Positions 1 to 7,042 of a stretch of DNA of 24,301 nt are shown here, in pieces. Position 1 is the first letter of the stretch, and every line of letters starts with the position of its first letter. Position numbers and translations under genes: made by a program. The notes under the pieces were generated by a model. The model worked only from the letters and a program-made list of their open reading frames with translations. It was not told where the DNA came from and searched no databases. Source of the DNA: Synechococcus sp. HW_metabat.21 (lineage in GTDB: Bacteria > Cyanobacteriota > Cyanobacteriia > PCC-6307 > Cyanobiaceae); NCBI GenBank assembly GCA_018623875.1, contig JAAZUZ010000008.1, forward strand, positions 1 through 24,301, given 5' to 3'.

Positions 1-695
1 AGTAGCTGGCGGGCTTCCGGCAAATCCTTCAGCAGTTCGGCCGCACCGGCACGCATTTCCTGCAGCGCGACATTGGTGGCAGCCAGGGAGCAGCCCTTTT
101 CCAGGACATCCCTCAAGCCGCGTGTATTGACGCGCAGGATGCTCGGATCGCCTGCAATCACCGCATATCCGACATAGCGGAGGAACCAAGCCATGTCGCG
201 GACGGACTTGCGCATCCGCTCAGTCCCGTAGATGGCGACTGAAATCGGGTTGAAGCCTGTTGGCAGGATCACGCGGACGTCGGCATCGCCGCCGCCGCCG
301 TCCAGCAGTCGGGTCAGGAAATTGCCGCGTTTCGAGTTGTCGCTGGCGCCCGAGAAGGTTTGAACGGAGCGCTGGAACGCCGCCTGGTCGGAGGCCAGTG
401 GCGTCTCCGAGCTAGCTGCCGCGGGGGTTAAGGGCGCGTCCAGATAGGACAGCGGGGTGCCGCCGGCAAAGATCCGGCTTGCTGCCCGAGCCACGATCGC
501 TTCGGCATTGGCCGAGACGCGACGGGCCGCCTCAACCCGCAGCTGACCGCTTTGGAAGAAGGTTGTGAGGTTGCTGAGCTCGCCTCCATCGGGGAAGCGG
601 TCTTGCTGCTCCGCCTGACGAACGCTGGAGAGCGGCAGGGTGTCGAAGCGCTGAGGAGCAACCCTGCTGCTGCCGCTGCTGGCGGTCACAGTCAT
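1..695 (-). CDS. apcE: Phycobilisome core-membrane linker ApcE (L-CM), N-terminal part only
   Basis: ApcE anchors the phycobilisome core to the thylakoid membrane and is a terminal energy emitter. The gene runs off the left edge, so only 231 residues from the start are visible. I translated it by hand from the ATG at 695. The N-terminus (MTVTASSGSS...) and the segments RQAEQQDRF, RDMAWFLRY and VIAGDPSILRVNTRGLRD match the phycobiliprotein-like domain of ApcE. Cys202, in EKGCSLAAT, is at the place of the phycocyanobilin-binding cysteine. Between about residues 85 and 147 lies the family's variable loop, rich in Ser, Ala and Gly. The linker (REP) domains are outside the window. No Shine-Dalgarno is visible. 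The gene is divergent from the methyltransferase at 858; its leader contains an imperfect GC inverted repeat at 740-755, but I could not place a convincing promoter. Confidence 0.93.
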   Translation of the reverse strand, partial: MTVTASSGSSRVAPQRFDTLPLSSVRQAEQQDRFPDGGELSNLTTFFQSGQLRVEAARRVSANAEAIVARAASRIFAGGTPLSYLDAPLTPAAASSETPLASDQAAFQRSVQTFSGASDNSKRGNFLTRLLDGGGGDADVRVILPTGFNPISVAIYGTERMRKSVRDMAWFLRYVGYAVIAGDPSILRVNTRGLRDVLEKGCSLAATNVALQEMRAGAAELLKDLPEARQL

Positions 696-857
696 GGACG
701 AAAGCGAACCTGGCCTGGGCACGTTACGGCTGCCCCTCTGGCCTCCCGGGGGGCCATGAACAAATGTTTGCAGCCCGTTGTCGGTTTCCCCTCACTCGGA
801 AGGCAAGCCATGAAATGCTCGGCCACTGCGCACTCGCTTTCCGATTCGCTCCCAGCC

Positions 858-2063
858 ATGACTCAGGGCCCTGCTGATGCCGCCACTCCGGTGGTGAGCG
901 ACTTCTATGACCGCTTCCCCTATCCAGGGGACCCGCTTCAAGACGGCCCCCCGCCTGGATACAACTGGCGCTGGTTTGTCGATGCGGCTTATTCGGCGGC
1001 CACCGGATCGCTGCCCGCAGCGCGCGCCAACGGAGAGCCCCTGCGAATCCTGGATGCGGGGTGCGGGACCGGCGTCAGCACCGACTACCTCGCCCATCTG
1101 AATCCAGGGGCCGAGATCCTGGCTGTGGATATTTCGCCAGGAACGCTTGAGGTGGCTCGGGAGCGCTGCCGCCGCTCCGGTGCCTTTGAGCAGGCCCAGC
1201 TCCGTATCGAAAACCGGAGCCTGCTGGACCTGGATGGAGAGGGGCCCTTCGATTACATCAACTCCGTCGGGGTCTTGCACCACCTCAGGCAGCCGGAAGC
1301 CGGTCTGCGGGCCTTAGCCCAGTTGCTGAAACCCGGTGCGCTCCTCCACCTGTTTTTGTACGCGGATGGTGGTCGCTGGGAAATCCATCGCACCCAGCGT
1401 GTTCTGAGTGCAATGGGTGCTGGTACGGAGGCCGAGGGCCTTCGCTTGGGGCGTCAGTTGATGGCTGATCTCCCGGCGCAGAACCGACTGCGTCTGAATT
1501 ACGAGCAACGCTGGGCCATCGACTGTGCAGCCGACGCGAACTTCGCAGACATGTATCTGCATCCCCAGGAGACCAGCTACAACCTGGAGCGCCTGATGGC
1601 CTTTGTGGCGTCTGCGGATCTGCAATTTGCCGGCTTCTCCAATCCGGCGGTCTGGGATCCCGCTCGGCTCTTGACCGGTGAATTGTTGGAGCGGGCTCAG
1701 GCTCTTCCCGCGGAGGCGCAATGGCGCTTGGTGGAAGACCTGGACCCTGACATCAGTCACTTCGAGTTCTTCTTGAGCAAGGGCCCAGTTCAGGTGCAGC
1801 ACTGGGATGAGGACAGCGCCGTGCTCGCAGCCAGGGGCTTCAGGAACCGATGCCTCTGGGGCTGGCCCGGCCGCGCTCTGCTGGATTCCGACATGGCCCC
1901 GTTGGATCTGAGTGCCGAGGGATTGAGCTTGCTCGAAGCGCTGGAGGAGGCGGAGCCTGAGACGGCGATTGGTCAGCTTCAATTGGACTGGTCTGAGGCC
2001 CAGATCGCCTCTGTGGCAAGGGAACTGCAGCGTCAGCGAGTCCTTCTCCTTCGCCCGGCTTAG
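858..2063 (+). CDS. Class I SAM-dependent methyltransferase, candidate phycobiliprotein Asn methyltransferase (CpcM-like)
   Basis: A 401-residue protein starting at the ATG at 858 (MTQGPADAAT...). The reading frame is open further upstream to 552, but that part is antisense to apcE and looks non-coding; an ATG at 810 is a possible alternative. Residues 64-72 (ILDAGCGTG) form SAM-binding motif I, ILAVDIS near 87-93 is motif II, and GVLHHL follows the expected motif IV region. Before the SAM domain is a FYDRFPYPGDPLQDG segment and PPGYNWRW; after it is a C-terminal part of about 150 residues. The family is widespread in cyanobacteria. CpcM, which methylates an asparagine in phycobiliprotein beta subunits, has about this length and, as I recall, this type of N-terminus; the adjacent apcE supports a phycobilisome role. 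The SAM fold is certain, the substrate is inference. A hairpin (2049-2070) spans the TAG stop. Confidence 0.82.
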   Translation: MTQGPADAATPVVSDFYDRFPYPGDPLQDGPPPGYNWRWFVDAAYSAATGSLPAARANGEPLRILDAGCGTGVSTDYLAHLNPGAEILAVDISPGTLEVARERCRRSGAFEQAQLRIENRSLLDLDGEGPFDYINSVGVLHHLRQPEAGLRALAQLLKPGALLHLFLYADGGRWEIHRTQRVLSAMGAGTEAEGLRLGRQLMADLPAQNRLRLNYEQRWAIDCAADANFADMYLHPQETSYNLERLMAFVASADLQFAGFSNPAVWDPARLLTGELLERAQALPAEAQWRLVEDLDPDISHFEFFLSKGPVQVQHWDEDSAVLAARGFRNRCLWGWPGRALLDSDMAPLDLSAEGLSLLEALEEAEPETAIGQLQLDWSEAQIASVARELQRQRVLLLRPA

Positions 2064-2088
2064 GGCGAGGCAGCGTGATAGATTCCGC

Positions 2089-2117
2089 GCGCCTTTTCAG
2101 AGCAAAGGCGCCTTTGT
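2089..2117 (+). terminator. Hairpin in the leader of the large atp operon (terminator or attenuator-like)
   Basis: GCGCCTTT at 2089-2096 and AAAGGCGC at 2104-2111 form a perfect 8-bp stem with a 7-base loop, followed by the weak T tract CTTTGTT. The right arm also belongs to a 12-bp palindrome, AAAGGCGCCTTT at 2104-2115, so two foldings compete. It lies 26 bases after the methyltransferase stop and 71 bases before the chosen atp1 start. It may end the methyltransferase transcript or act in the atp leader. Confidence 0.5.
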
Positions 2118-2182
2118 TGGCAACTTCCTCTCCCCAGTCAGGTCCGGACGCTCCCCGTGAGCAGCCCACTTCGATTGAGGAG

Positions 2183-2620
2183 ATGAGCAGCCAAGAAACG
2201 GCTCCTTCTCCCTCTCTGGAAACAAAGTCCTCTGAGGCCACGCTTGCTTCGGATGCCGATTCGGTTTCCGTGGCCAGTCCTGACCTCGCTGACTTCGAGA
2301 GGCTTCAACGTCGTCTGATCGTGTCCACCCTGCTGGTCTCCGCCATTGCGGTTCCAGCCACGGCTCTGATCTACGACCTTCACATCGCCAGCAGCTTGCT
2401 GGTCGGTGGCCTAGCCGGCGCCTTCTACCTCAGGCTTCTCGCCCGCAGTGTTGGAAAGCTCGGCAACGGCTCCAAGAAGGTCGGCAAGTTGCAGCTCCTC
2501 GTCCCCGTTGTCCTTGTCATGGCTGGGGCTCGTTTGCCCCAACTTGAGTTGTTGCCAGCTCTGCTCGGTTTTCTGCTCTACAAGCCAGCGGTGATTTTCC
2601 AGGCACTCACAGATCGCTGA
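2183..2620 (+). CDS. atp1: ATP synthase protein I (Atp1/AtpI), assembly-related membrane protein
   Basis: First gene of the large ATP synthase operon. AtpI-type proteins are non-structural and are thought to help assemble or stabilise the c-ring. The chosen start is the ATG at 2183 (MSSQETAPSP...), giving 145 residues. The frame is open back to 2075, but the extra 36 residues would lie over a hairpin at 2089-2111, so I prefer the later ATG, which has a purine-rich GAGGAG directly before it. The N-terminal 45 residues are Ser/Thr/Glu-rich and presumably cytoplasmic. Then come hydrophobic segments at about LIVSTLLVSAIAVPATALI, LLVGGLAGAFYLRLL and LQLLVPVVLVMAGARL, with a final segment near the C-terminus. 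Conservation in this family is low, so the call rests partly on position before subunit a, from which it is separated by 48 bases. Confidence 0.85.
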   Translation: MSSQETAPSPSLETKSSEATLASDADSVSVASPDLADFERLQRRLIVSTLLVSAIAVPATALIYDLHIASSLLVGGLAGAFYLRLLARSVGKLGNGSKKVGKLQLLVPVVLVMAGARLPQLELLPALLGFLLYKPAVIFQALTDR

Positions 2621-2668
2621 GCGCCCAATCCTTTCAACGTCGCAATTGCGACCCCGAACGTCGACCCG

Positions 2669-3397
2669 ATGGGTTCCTTGCCACTCGTTCTTCCCTTTGC
2701 CGAACTGGAGGTTGGTCAACACCTCTACTGGCAACTTGGGAACCTCAAGATTCACGGACAGGTTTTCCTGAGCTCCTGGGTCGTGATTGGCGCCTTGCTG
2801 GCGTTCCTTTTTGTGGGCACCCGCAAGATGGAGCGCGATCCCCGCGGCGTCCAAAATCTGATCGAGTTCCTCTGGGACTACATCCGCAACCTTGCTCGTG
2901 AGCAGATTGGCGAGAAGGCTTATCGCGATTGGCTTCCGTTTATCGGCACCCTCTTCCTGTTCATTTTCGTGAGCAACTGGGGTGGTGCACTGGTCCCTTG
3001 GAAGCTGATCCACCTGCCCAACGGTGAGCTTGGCGCTCCGACCGCCGATATCAACACCACCGTTGCGTTGGCTCTTCTGGTGTCCTTGGCCTACTTCTAT
3101 GCAGGCCTGAGCCGTAAAGGATTCCGGTACTTCGAGTACTACGTGGAGCCGACGCCGATCATGCTCCCGTTCAAAATTATTGAGGACTTCACCAAGCCTC
3201 TCTCCCTGTCGTTCCGTCTGTTCGGAAACATCCTTGCGGACGAACTTGTTGTTGCTGTTCTCGCCTTCCTGGTTCCCGTGCTGGTGCCCCTGCCAGCCAT
3301 GTTCCTCGGCCTGTTCACCAGCGCAATCCAGGCCTTGATCTTCGCGACCCTCGCCGGCAACTACATCGGTGAGGCTGTTCACGAGGAACACCACTGA
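2669..3397 (+). CDS. atpB: F-type ATP synthase subunit a (F0)
   Basis: Subunit a is the membrane stator that forms the proton half-channels against the c-ring. In cyanobacterial/plastid naming this gene is atpI. The protein has 242 residues, the usual length for cyanobacteria. The signature PLSLSFRLFGNILADELVV contains the essential arginine (Arg183), and the C-terminal helix ends in QALIFATLAGNYIGEA with the expected polar Gln and Glu. Hydrophobic helices lie at about 33-51, 90-107, 130-147, 185-215 and 217-235. The ATG at 2669 gives MGSLPLVLPFAEL, a normal start for the family. It is followed by a 171-base gap before subunit c. The TGA stop is inside the left arm of a hairpin (3393-3410). 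Confidence 0.97.
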   Translation: MGSLPLVLPFAELEVGQHLYWQLGNLKIHGQVFLSSWVVIGALLAFLFVGTRKMERDPRGVQNLIEFLWDYIRNLAREQIGEKAYRDWLPFIGTLFLFIFVSNWGGALVPWKLIHLPNGELGAPTADINTTVALALLVSLAYFYAGLSRKGFRYFEYYVEPTPIMLPFKIIEDFTKPLSLSFRLFGNILADELVVAVLAFLVPVLVPLPAMFLGLFTSAIQALIFATLAGNYIGEAVHEEHH

Positions 3398-3410
3398 CCT
3401 CACGGTCAGT
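3393..3410 (+). other. Hairpin spanning the stop codon of ATP synthase subunit a
   Basis: ACTGACC (3393-3399) pairs perfectly with GGTCAGT (3404-3410) around a 4-base loop, TCAC. The TGA stop (3395-3397) is inside the left arm. No T run follows, so it is not a classical intrinsic terminator; RNA stabilisation or processing between the a and c genes is possible. Confidence 0.55.
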
Positions 3411-3568
3411 TCCACGCCGGGCTGAGGTCACTCGGTCTGGCAAACTCTCTGCGCGCAGGTCCGGCTCGATCCGGGCCCATCTTTGGTTCTTCCAGATGTC
3501 CCAGGCGCAGGGATAACGTCCCGGTCCCAATCCGCGCTCTCCCAGCGCCCCACATCCTTCGTTCCACC

Positions 3569-3817
3569 ATGGATTCCATCACCTCTGCAGCGTCCGTGAT
3601 CGCCGCTGGTCTGGCTGTCGGCCTCGGCGCCATCGGCCCTGGTATCGGTCAGGGCACCGCTGCCGGCTCCGCTGTTGAAGGCATCGCTCGCCAGCCCGAG
3701 GCTGACGGCAAGATCCGCGGCACCCTGCTGCTGTCCCTGGCCTTCATGGAAGCTCTCACCATCTACGGCCTCGTGGTCGCTCTGGTGCTGCTGTTCGCCA
3801 ACCCCTTCGCCGGCTGA
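3569..3817 (+). CDS. atpE: F-type ATP synthase subunit c (proteolipid)
   Basis: Subunit c forms the proton-driven rotor ring of F0; cyanobacterial naming is atpH. The protein has 82 residues, typical for cyanobacteria. Two transmembrane helices flank the polar loop ARQPEADGKIRG. Helix 1 has the glycine-rich GLAVGLGAIGPGIGQG packing motif; helix 2 carries the proton-binding glutamate, Glu61, in LAFMEALTIYGLV. The ring needs many copies of this subunit per enzyme, and the gene is set apart from its neighbours by a 171-base leader and by a stable hairpin 17 bases after the stop (3835-3854). A weak promoter-like pair, TTCCAG (3490-3495) and GATAAC (3512-3517) with 16-base spacing, lies in the leader, but I would not rely on it. 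Confidence 0.98.
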   Translation: MDSITSAASVIAAGLAVGLGAIGPGIGQGTAAGSAVEGIARQPEADGKIRGTLLLSLAFMEALTIYGLVVALVLLFANPFAG

Positions 3818-3834
3818 TCGCGTCTGAGGTGAAC

Positions 3835-3854
3835 GGGCCGGAGTATTCCGGCCC
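3835..3854 (+). other. Stable hairpin between ATP synthase c and b' genes
   Basis: GGGCCGGA (3835-3842) pairs perfectly with TCCGGCCC (3847-3854) around the loop GTAT. The downstream bases are not T-rich, so complete termination is unlikely. The position just after subunit c, which is needed in excess, fits an RNA 3'-end stabiliser or partial attenuator. Confidence 0.6.
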
Positions 3855-3916
3855 ACCACCCCTTCGCCTCAGCACCTTCTCTTGCGTCCGCTCTCTTCCG
3901 CCCGCGCCCACGCCTC

Positions 3917-4378
3917 ATGACCAGCTGGCTTTTGCTAGGTGCATCGGAGGGAGGTCTTTTTGACCTCGACGCCACCCTGCCTTTGATGGCAGTTCAGGTG
4001 GTTCTCCTCACCTTCATCCTCAACTCTCTGTTCTTCCGCCCGGTTGGCCGGGTCGTTGAAGACCGTGAGGGCTATGTCATCACCAGCCGGGCTGAGGCCA
4101 AGCAGAAGCTTGCCCAGGTCGAGCGACTGGAAGCGGATCTTCGGGATCAGCTCAAGGAGGCTCGTGTGGCCACCCAGAAGCTGATTCAGGAAGCCGAGCA
4201 AGATTCCGATGCGCTCTACCGGGAAGCATTGGCTTCAGCGACGGCTGATGCCAACGCATCCCGTGAGCAGGCTCGTCGTGAGATCGATGCTCAACGTGAG
4301 TCAGCTCTCAGTCAGCTCAAAACTGACGCCGACAAGCTCGGGGATCTGATCGTCGACCGTCTGCTGGCTGCAAAATGA
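3917..4378 (+). CDS. atpF2: F-type ATP synthase subunit b' (peripheral stalk)
   Basis: Cyanobacteria and plastids use a b/b' heterodimer rather than a b homodimer as the peripheral stalk; cyanobacterial naming for this gene is atpG. The protein has 153 residues. One N-terminal membrane helix (about residues 22-42, LPLMAVQVVLLTFILNSLFF) is followed by PVGRVVEDREGYV and a long charged coiled coil running to the C-terminus. The missing N-terminal extension seen in the next gene product separates b' from b. The end overlaps the b gene by four bases (ATGA), which suggests translational coupling and matched synthesis of the two partners. Confidence 0.95.
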   Translation: MTSWLLLGASEGGLFDLDATLPLMAVQVVLLTFILNSLFFRPVGRVVEDREGYVITSRAEAKQKLAQVERLEADLRDQLKEARVATQKLIQEAEQDSDALYREALASATADANASREQARREIDAQRESALSQLKTDADKLGDLIVDRLLAAK

Positions 4379-4893
4379 CCCTTCCAAGCCTTTTTGCCTC
4401 CCACGGCAGTTTTGGTCTCAACCTCGATCTGTTCGAGACCAACATCATCAATCTCGCGATTGTCATTTTCGCGCTCTACAAGTTCCTCCCCAATTTCTTG
4501 GGCAGCATCTTGGAGCGTCGTCGCGCGATCATCCTTGCTGACCTCAAAGATGCCGAGGAGCGTCTGAGTTCAGCGACTGCGGCTCTCTCTCAAGCCCAGC
4601 AGGACCTGGCCGATGCCCAGCAGAAGGCTGAGCAGATTCGCCTTGACGGCAAGGCCCGGGCCGAAGCGATCCGCCTTGAATCTGAGAAGCGCACCATCGA
4701 GGAGATGGCCCGTCTCAAGCAAGGCGCCGCTGCCGATCTCAATGCCGAGGCCGCCCGAGTCAGCAACCAGCTCCGCCGCGAGGCAGCCCAGCTGGCCATC
4801 GAGAAGGCGCTCTCCACCCTGCCCGGCAAGCTCAACGCTGACGCCCAAGCGCAGTTGGTGAATCAGTCCATCAAAACGTTGGGGAACGCCTGA
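4375..4893 (+). CDS. atpF: F-type ATP synthase subunit b (peripheral stalk)
   Basis: Second peripheral stalk subunit, 172 residues. After a short N-terminal stretch (MTLPSLFASHGSFGLNLDLFETN) comes one membrane helix, IINLAIVIFALYKFLPNFLG, then the conserved LGSILERRRAIILADLKDAEERL and a long Ala/Glu/Arg-rich coiled coil that reaches F1 and delta. It starts inside the b' stop codon (ATGA) and its TGA shares one base with the ATG of the delta gene (TGATG). The three stalk genes b', b and delta are therefore chained by overlaps. Confidence 0.96.
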   Translation: MTLPSLFASHGSFGLNLDLFETNIINLAIVIFALYKFLPNFLGSILERRRAIILADLKDAEERLSSATAALSQAQQDLADAQQKAEQIRLDGKARAEAIRLESEKRTIEEMARLKQGAAADLNAEAARVSNQLRREAAQLAIEKALSTLPGKLNADAQAQLVNQSIKTLGNA

Positions 4894-5441
4894 TGCCGCT
4901 GCTCAACACTGTTACCACTCCCTACGCCGAGGCTTTCCTTCAAGTCGCCGAGAGCCGTAAGGAAGCCGACGAGGTGATGGAGCAGGCCAAGTCTGTTCTG
5001 TCCCTTTGGAAGGAGTCACCTGAGCTCCGGGAAGCCATGGGCTCTCCCGTGCTTGAGGTTGCTGCCAAGAAGGCTGCGATCGAGAAGCTCTTCGCCGATC
5101 AACTCAAGCCTTCCTTCCTCAACCTGCTGAAGCTGCTGGCCGACCGCCAGCGCATCGGCATGCTCGATGCCGTGCTGGATCGCACACTCGAGCTCTACCG
5201 CGAGCAGCGCAACATCGCTCTCGCTTCTGTCACCTCTGCCTCTGCCCTCAATGAGGAGCAACAGGCTGAGCTCAGCAAGAAGGTTCAGGCCGTGGCCGGT
5301 ACCGACAAGCTGGAGATCAATCTGAGTGTCGACCCCAATTTGATCGGCGGTTTCGTCGTCAAAGTCGGCTCCAAGGTGATTGACGCCAGCCTCGCGGGTC
5401 AGGTGCGTCGCCTCGGACTGGCGCTGGCCAAGGTGAGCTAG
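4893..5441 (+). CDS. atpH: F-type ATP synthase subunit delta (OSCP homologue)
   Basis: Delta links the b/b' stalk to the top of the alpha/beta hexamer; cyanobacterial naming is atpD. The protein has 182 residues. The N-terminal helical domain (TPYAEAFLQVAESRKEADEV) and the family's C-terminal signature, SVDPNLIGGFVVKVGSKVID near residues 146-165, are both present, followed by a short tail. It begins on the last base of the b gene stop and ends 52 bases before alpha. Base composition and codon use resemble the neighbouring atp genes. Confidence 0.96.
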   Translation: MPLLNTVTTPYAEAFLQVAESRKEADEVMEQAKSVLSLWKESPELREAMGSPVLEVAAKKAAIEKLFADQLKPSFLNLLKLLADRQRIGMLDAVLDRTLELYREQRNIALASVTSASALNEEQQAELSKKVQAVAGTDKLEINLSVDPNLIGGFVVKVGSKVIDASLAGQVRRLGLALAKVS

Positions 5442-5493
5442 CTCCGCACCCGAACCCCTTTCTCACCCCTCGTCCTCAACCCCAACGCCTCCA

Positions 5494-7011
5494 ATGGTTT
5501 CCATCCGCCCCGACGAGATCAGCGCGATCCTCAAGCAACAGATCGCTGATTACGACAAGTCGGTCTCCGTCAGCAACGTCGGTACCGTGCTGCAGGTCGG
5601 CGACGGCATCGCCCGCGTCTATGGCCTCGAGCAGGTCATGGCCGGTGAGCTGATCCAGTTCGAAGACGGCACCGAAGGCATTGCTCTCAACCTCGAAGAC
5701 GACAACGTCGGCGCGGTGTTGATGGGTGAGGGTCGCGGTATCCAAGAGGGAAGCACCGTCAAGGCAACCGGCAAGATCGCCTCGGTGCCCGTTGGCGACG
5801 CGATGCTCGGCCGCGTGGTGAACCCCCTTGGCCAGGCCATCGATGGCAAGGGTGATATCCCCACCAGCGAGACCCGCCTGATCGAGTCCATGGCGCCTGG
5901 CATCATCCAGCGCAAGTCGGTGCATGAGCCCATGCAGACCGGCATCACCGCTATTGACTCGATGATTCCCATCGGTCGTGGCCAGCGTGAGCTGATCATT
6001 GGCGACCGCCAGACCGGCAAGACCGCCATCGCGATCGACACGATCATCAACCAGAAGGACGAAGACGTTGTTTGCGTCTACGTCGCGATCGGTCAGAAGG
6101 CCGCATCCGTCGCCAACGTCGTTGAGGTTCTGCGTGAGAAGGGCGCCCTCGATTACACCGTGATCGTGGCGGCTAACGCCTCCGAGTCCGCCGCGCTGCA
6201 GTACCTGGCTCCCTACACCGGCGCTGCCATCGCTGAGTCCTTCATGTACAAGGGCAAGGCCACCCTGGTCATCTATGACGACCTGACCAAGCAGGCCCAG
6301 GCTTATCGCCAGATGTCCCTGCTGCTCCGTCGTCCCCCCGGTCGTGAGGCCTATCCCGGCGACGTCTTCTACTGCCACAGCCGTCTGCTTGAGCGTGCCG
6401 CCAAGCTGAGCGACGCCATGGGCAAGGGCTCCATGACCGCCCTGCCGATCATCGAAACCCAGGCCGGTGACGTCTCGGCCTACATCCCCACCAACGTGAT
6501 CTCCATCACGGACGGTCAGGTCTTCCTGAGCTCTGACCTCTTCAACTCGGGCCTGCGTCCCGCTATCAACGTGGGTATCTCGGTGAGCCGGGTGGGTGGT
6601 GCTGCCCAGACCAAGGCCATCAAGAAGATCGCCGGTACCCTCAAGCTTGAGCTGGCTCAGTTCGACGAGCTGGCTGCCTTCTCCCAGTTCGCGTCCGACC
6701 TGGATGCCGCGACTCAGCAGCAGCTGGCCCGCGGTAAGCGTCTTCGCGAGATCCTGAAGCAGCCCCAGTTCAGCCCCCTGATCCTGGCTGAGCAAGTCGC
6801 CGTGGTTTACGCCGGCGTCAAGGGCCTGATTGATGAAGTCCCCGTCGAGTCCGTGGTTCAGTTCTGCCGCGAACTCCGCGAGTACCTGAAGACGAACAAG
6901 CCCGAGTTCATCACCAAGATCCAGACCGAGAAGGTCCTCAGCGAGGACGCAGAGGCGATCCTCAAGGCCGCCATCAACGAAGTCAAGTCTTCGATGCTGG
7001 CTGCGGCCTGA
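5494..7011 (+). CDS. atpA: F-type ATP synthase subunit alpha (F1)
   Basis: Alpha forms the non-catalytic nucleotide sites of the F1 hexamer. The 505-residue length is normal. The Walker A motif GDRQTGKT is at 170-177 and the Walker B region LVIYDDLTKQAQAYRQ follows. The family signature PAINVGISVSRVGGAAQ is near residues 355-371 and includes the arginine that reaches the catalytic site on beta. The ATG at 5494 (MVSIRPDEISAIL) is the usual start. A 600-codon open frame exists on the opposite strand over this gene, but it is a codon-bias shadow. Gamma follows after 31 bases. Confidence 0.98.
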   Translation: MVSIRPDEISAILKQQIADYDKSVSVSNVGTVLQVGDGIARVYGLEQVMAGELIQFEDGTEGIALNLEDDNVGAVLMGEGRGIQEGSTVKATGKIASVPVGDAMLGRVVNPLGQAIDGKGDIPTSETRLIESMAPGIIQRKSVHEPMQTGITAIDSMIPIGRGQRELIIGDRQTGKTAIAIDTIINQKDEDVVCVYVAIGQKAASVANVVEVLREKGALDYTVIVAANASESAALQYLAPYTGAAIAESFMYKGKATLVIYDDLTKQAQAYRQMSLLLRRPPGREAYPGDVFYCHSRLLERAAKLSDAMGKGSMTALPIIETQAGDVSAYIPTNVISITDGQVFLSSDLFNSGLRPAINVGISVSRVGGAAQTKAIKKIAGTLKLELAQFDELAAFSQFASDLDAATQQQLARGKRLREILKQPQFSPLILAEQVAVVYAGVKGLIDEVPVESVVQFCRELREYLKTNKPEFITKIQTEKVLSEDAEAILKAAINEVKSSMLAAA

Positions 7012-7042
7012 TCCCTGACGGTTAACCCGGAGAGACCAATCC

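Noticed and set aside
552..857. N-terminal extension of the methyltransferase frame
   Set aside because: It lies antisense to the apcE start and has no family-like residues. The ATG at 858 gives the expected FYDRFPYP start.
2075..2182. 36-residue longer start of ATP synthase protein I
   Set aside because: It would be translated across the leader hairpin, and the later ATG at 2183 has a purine-rich site before it and gives a length closer to the family.
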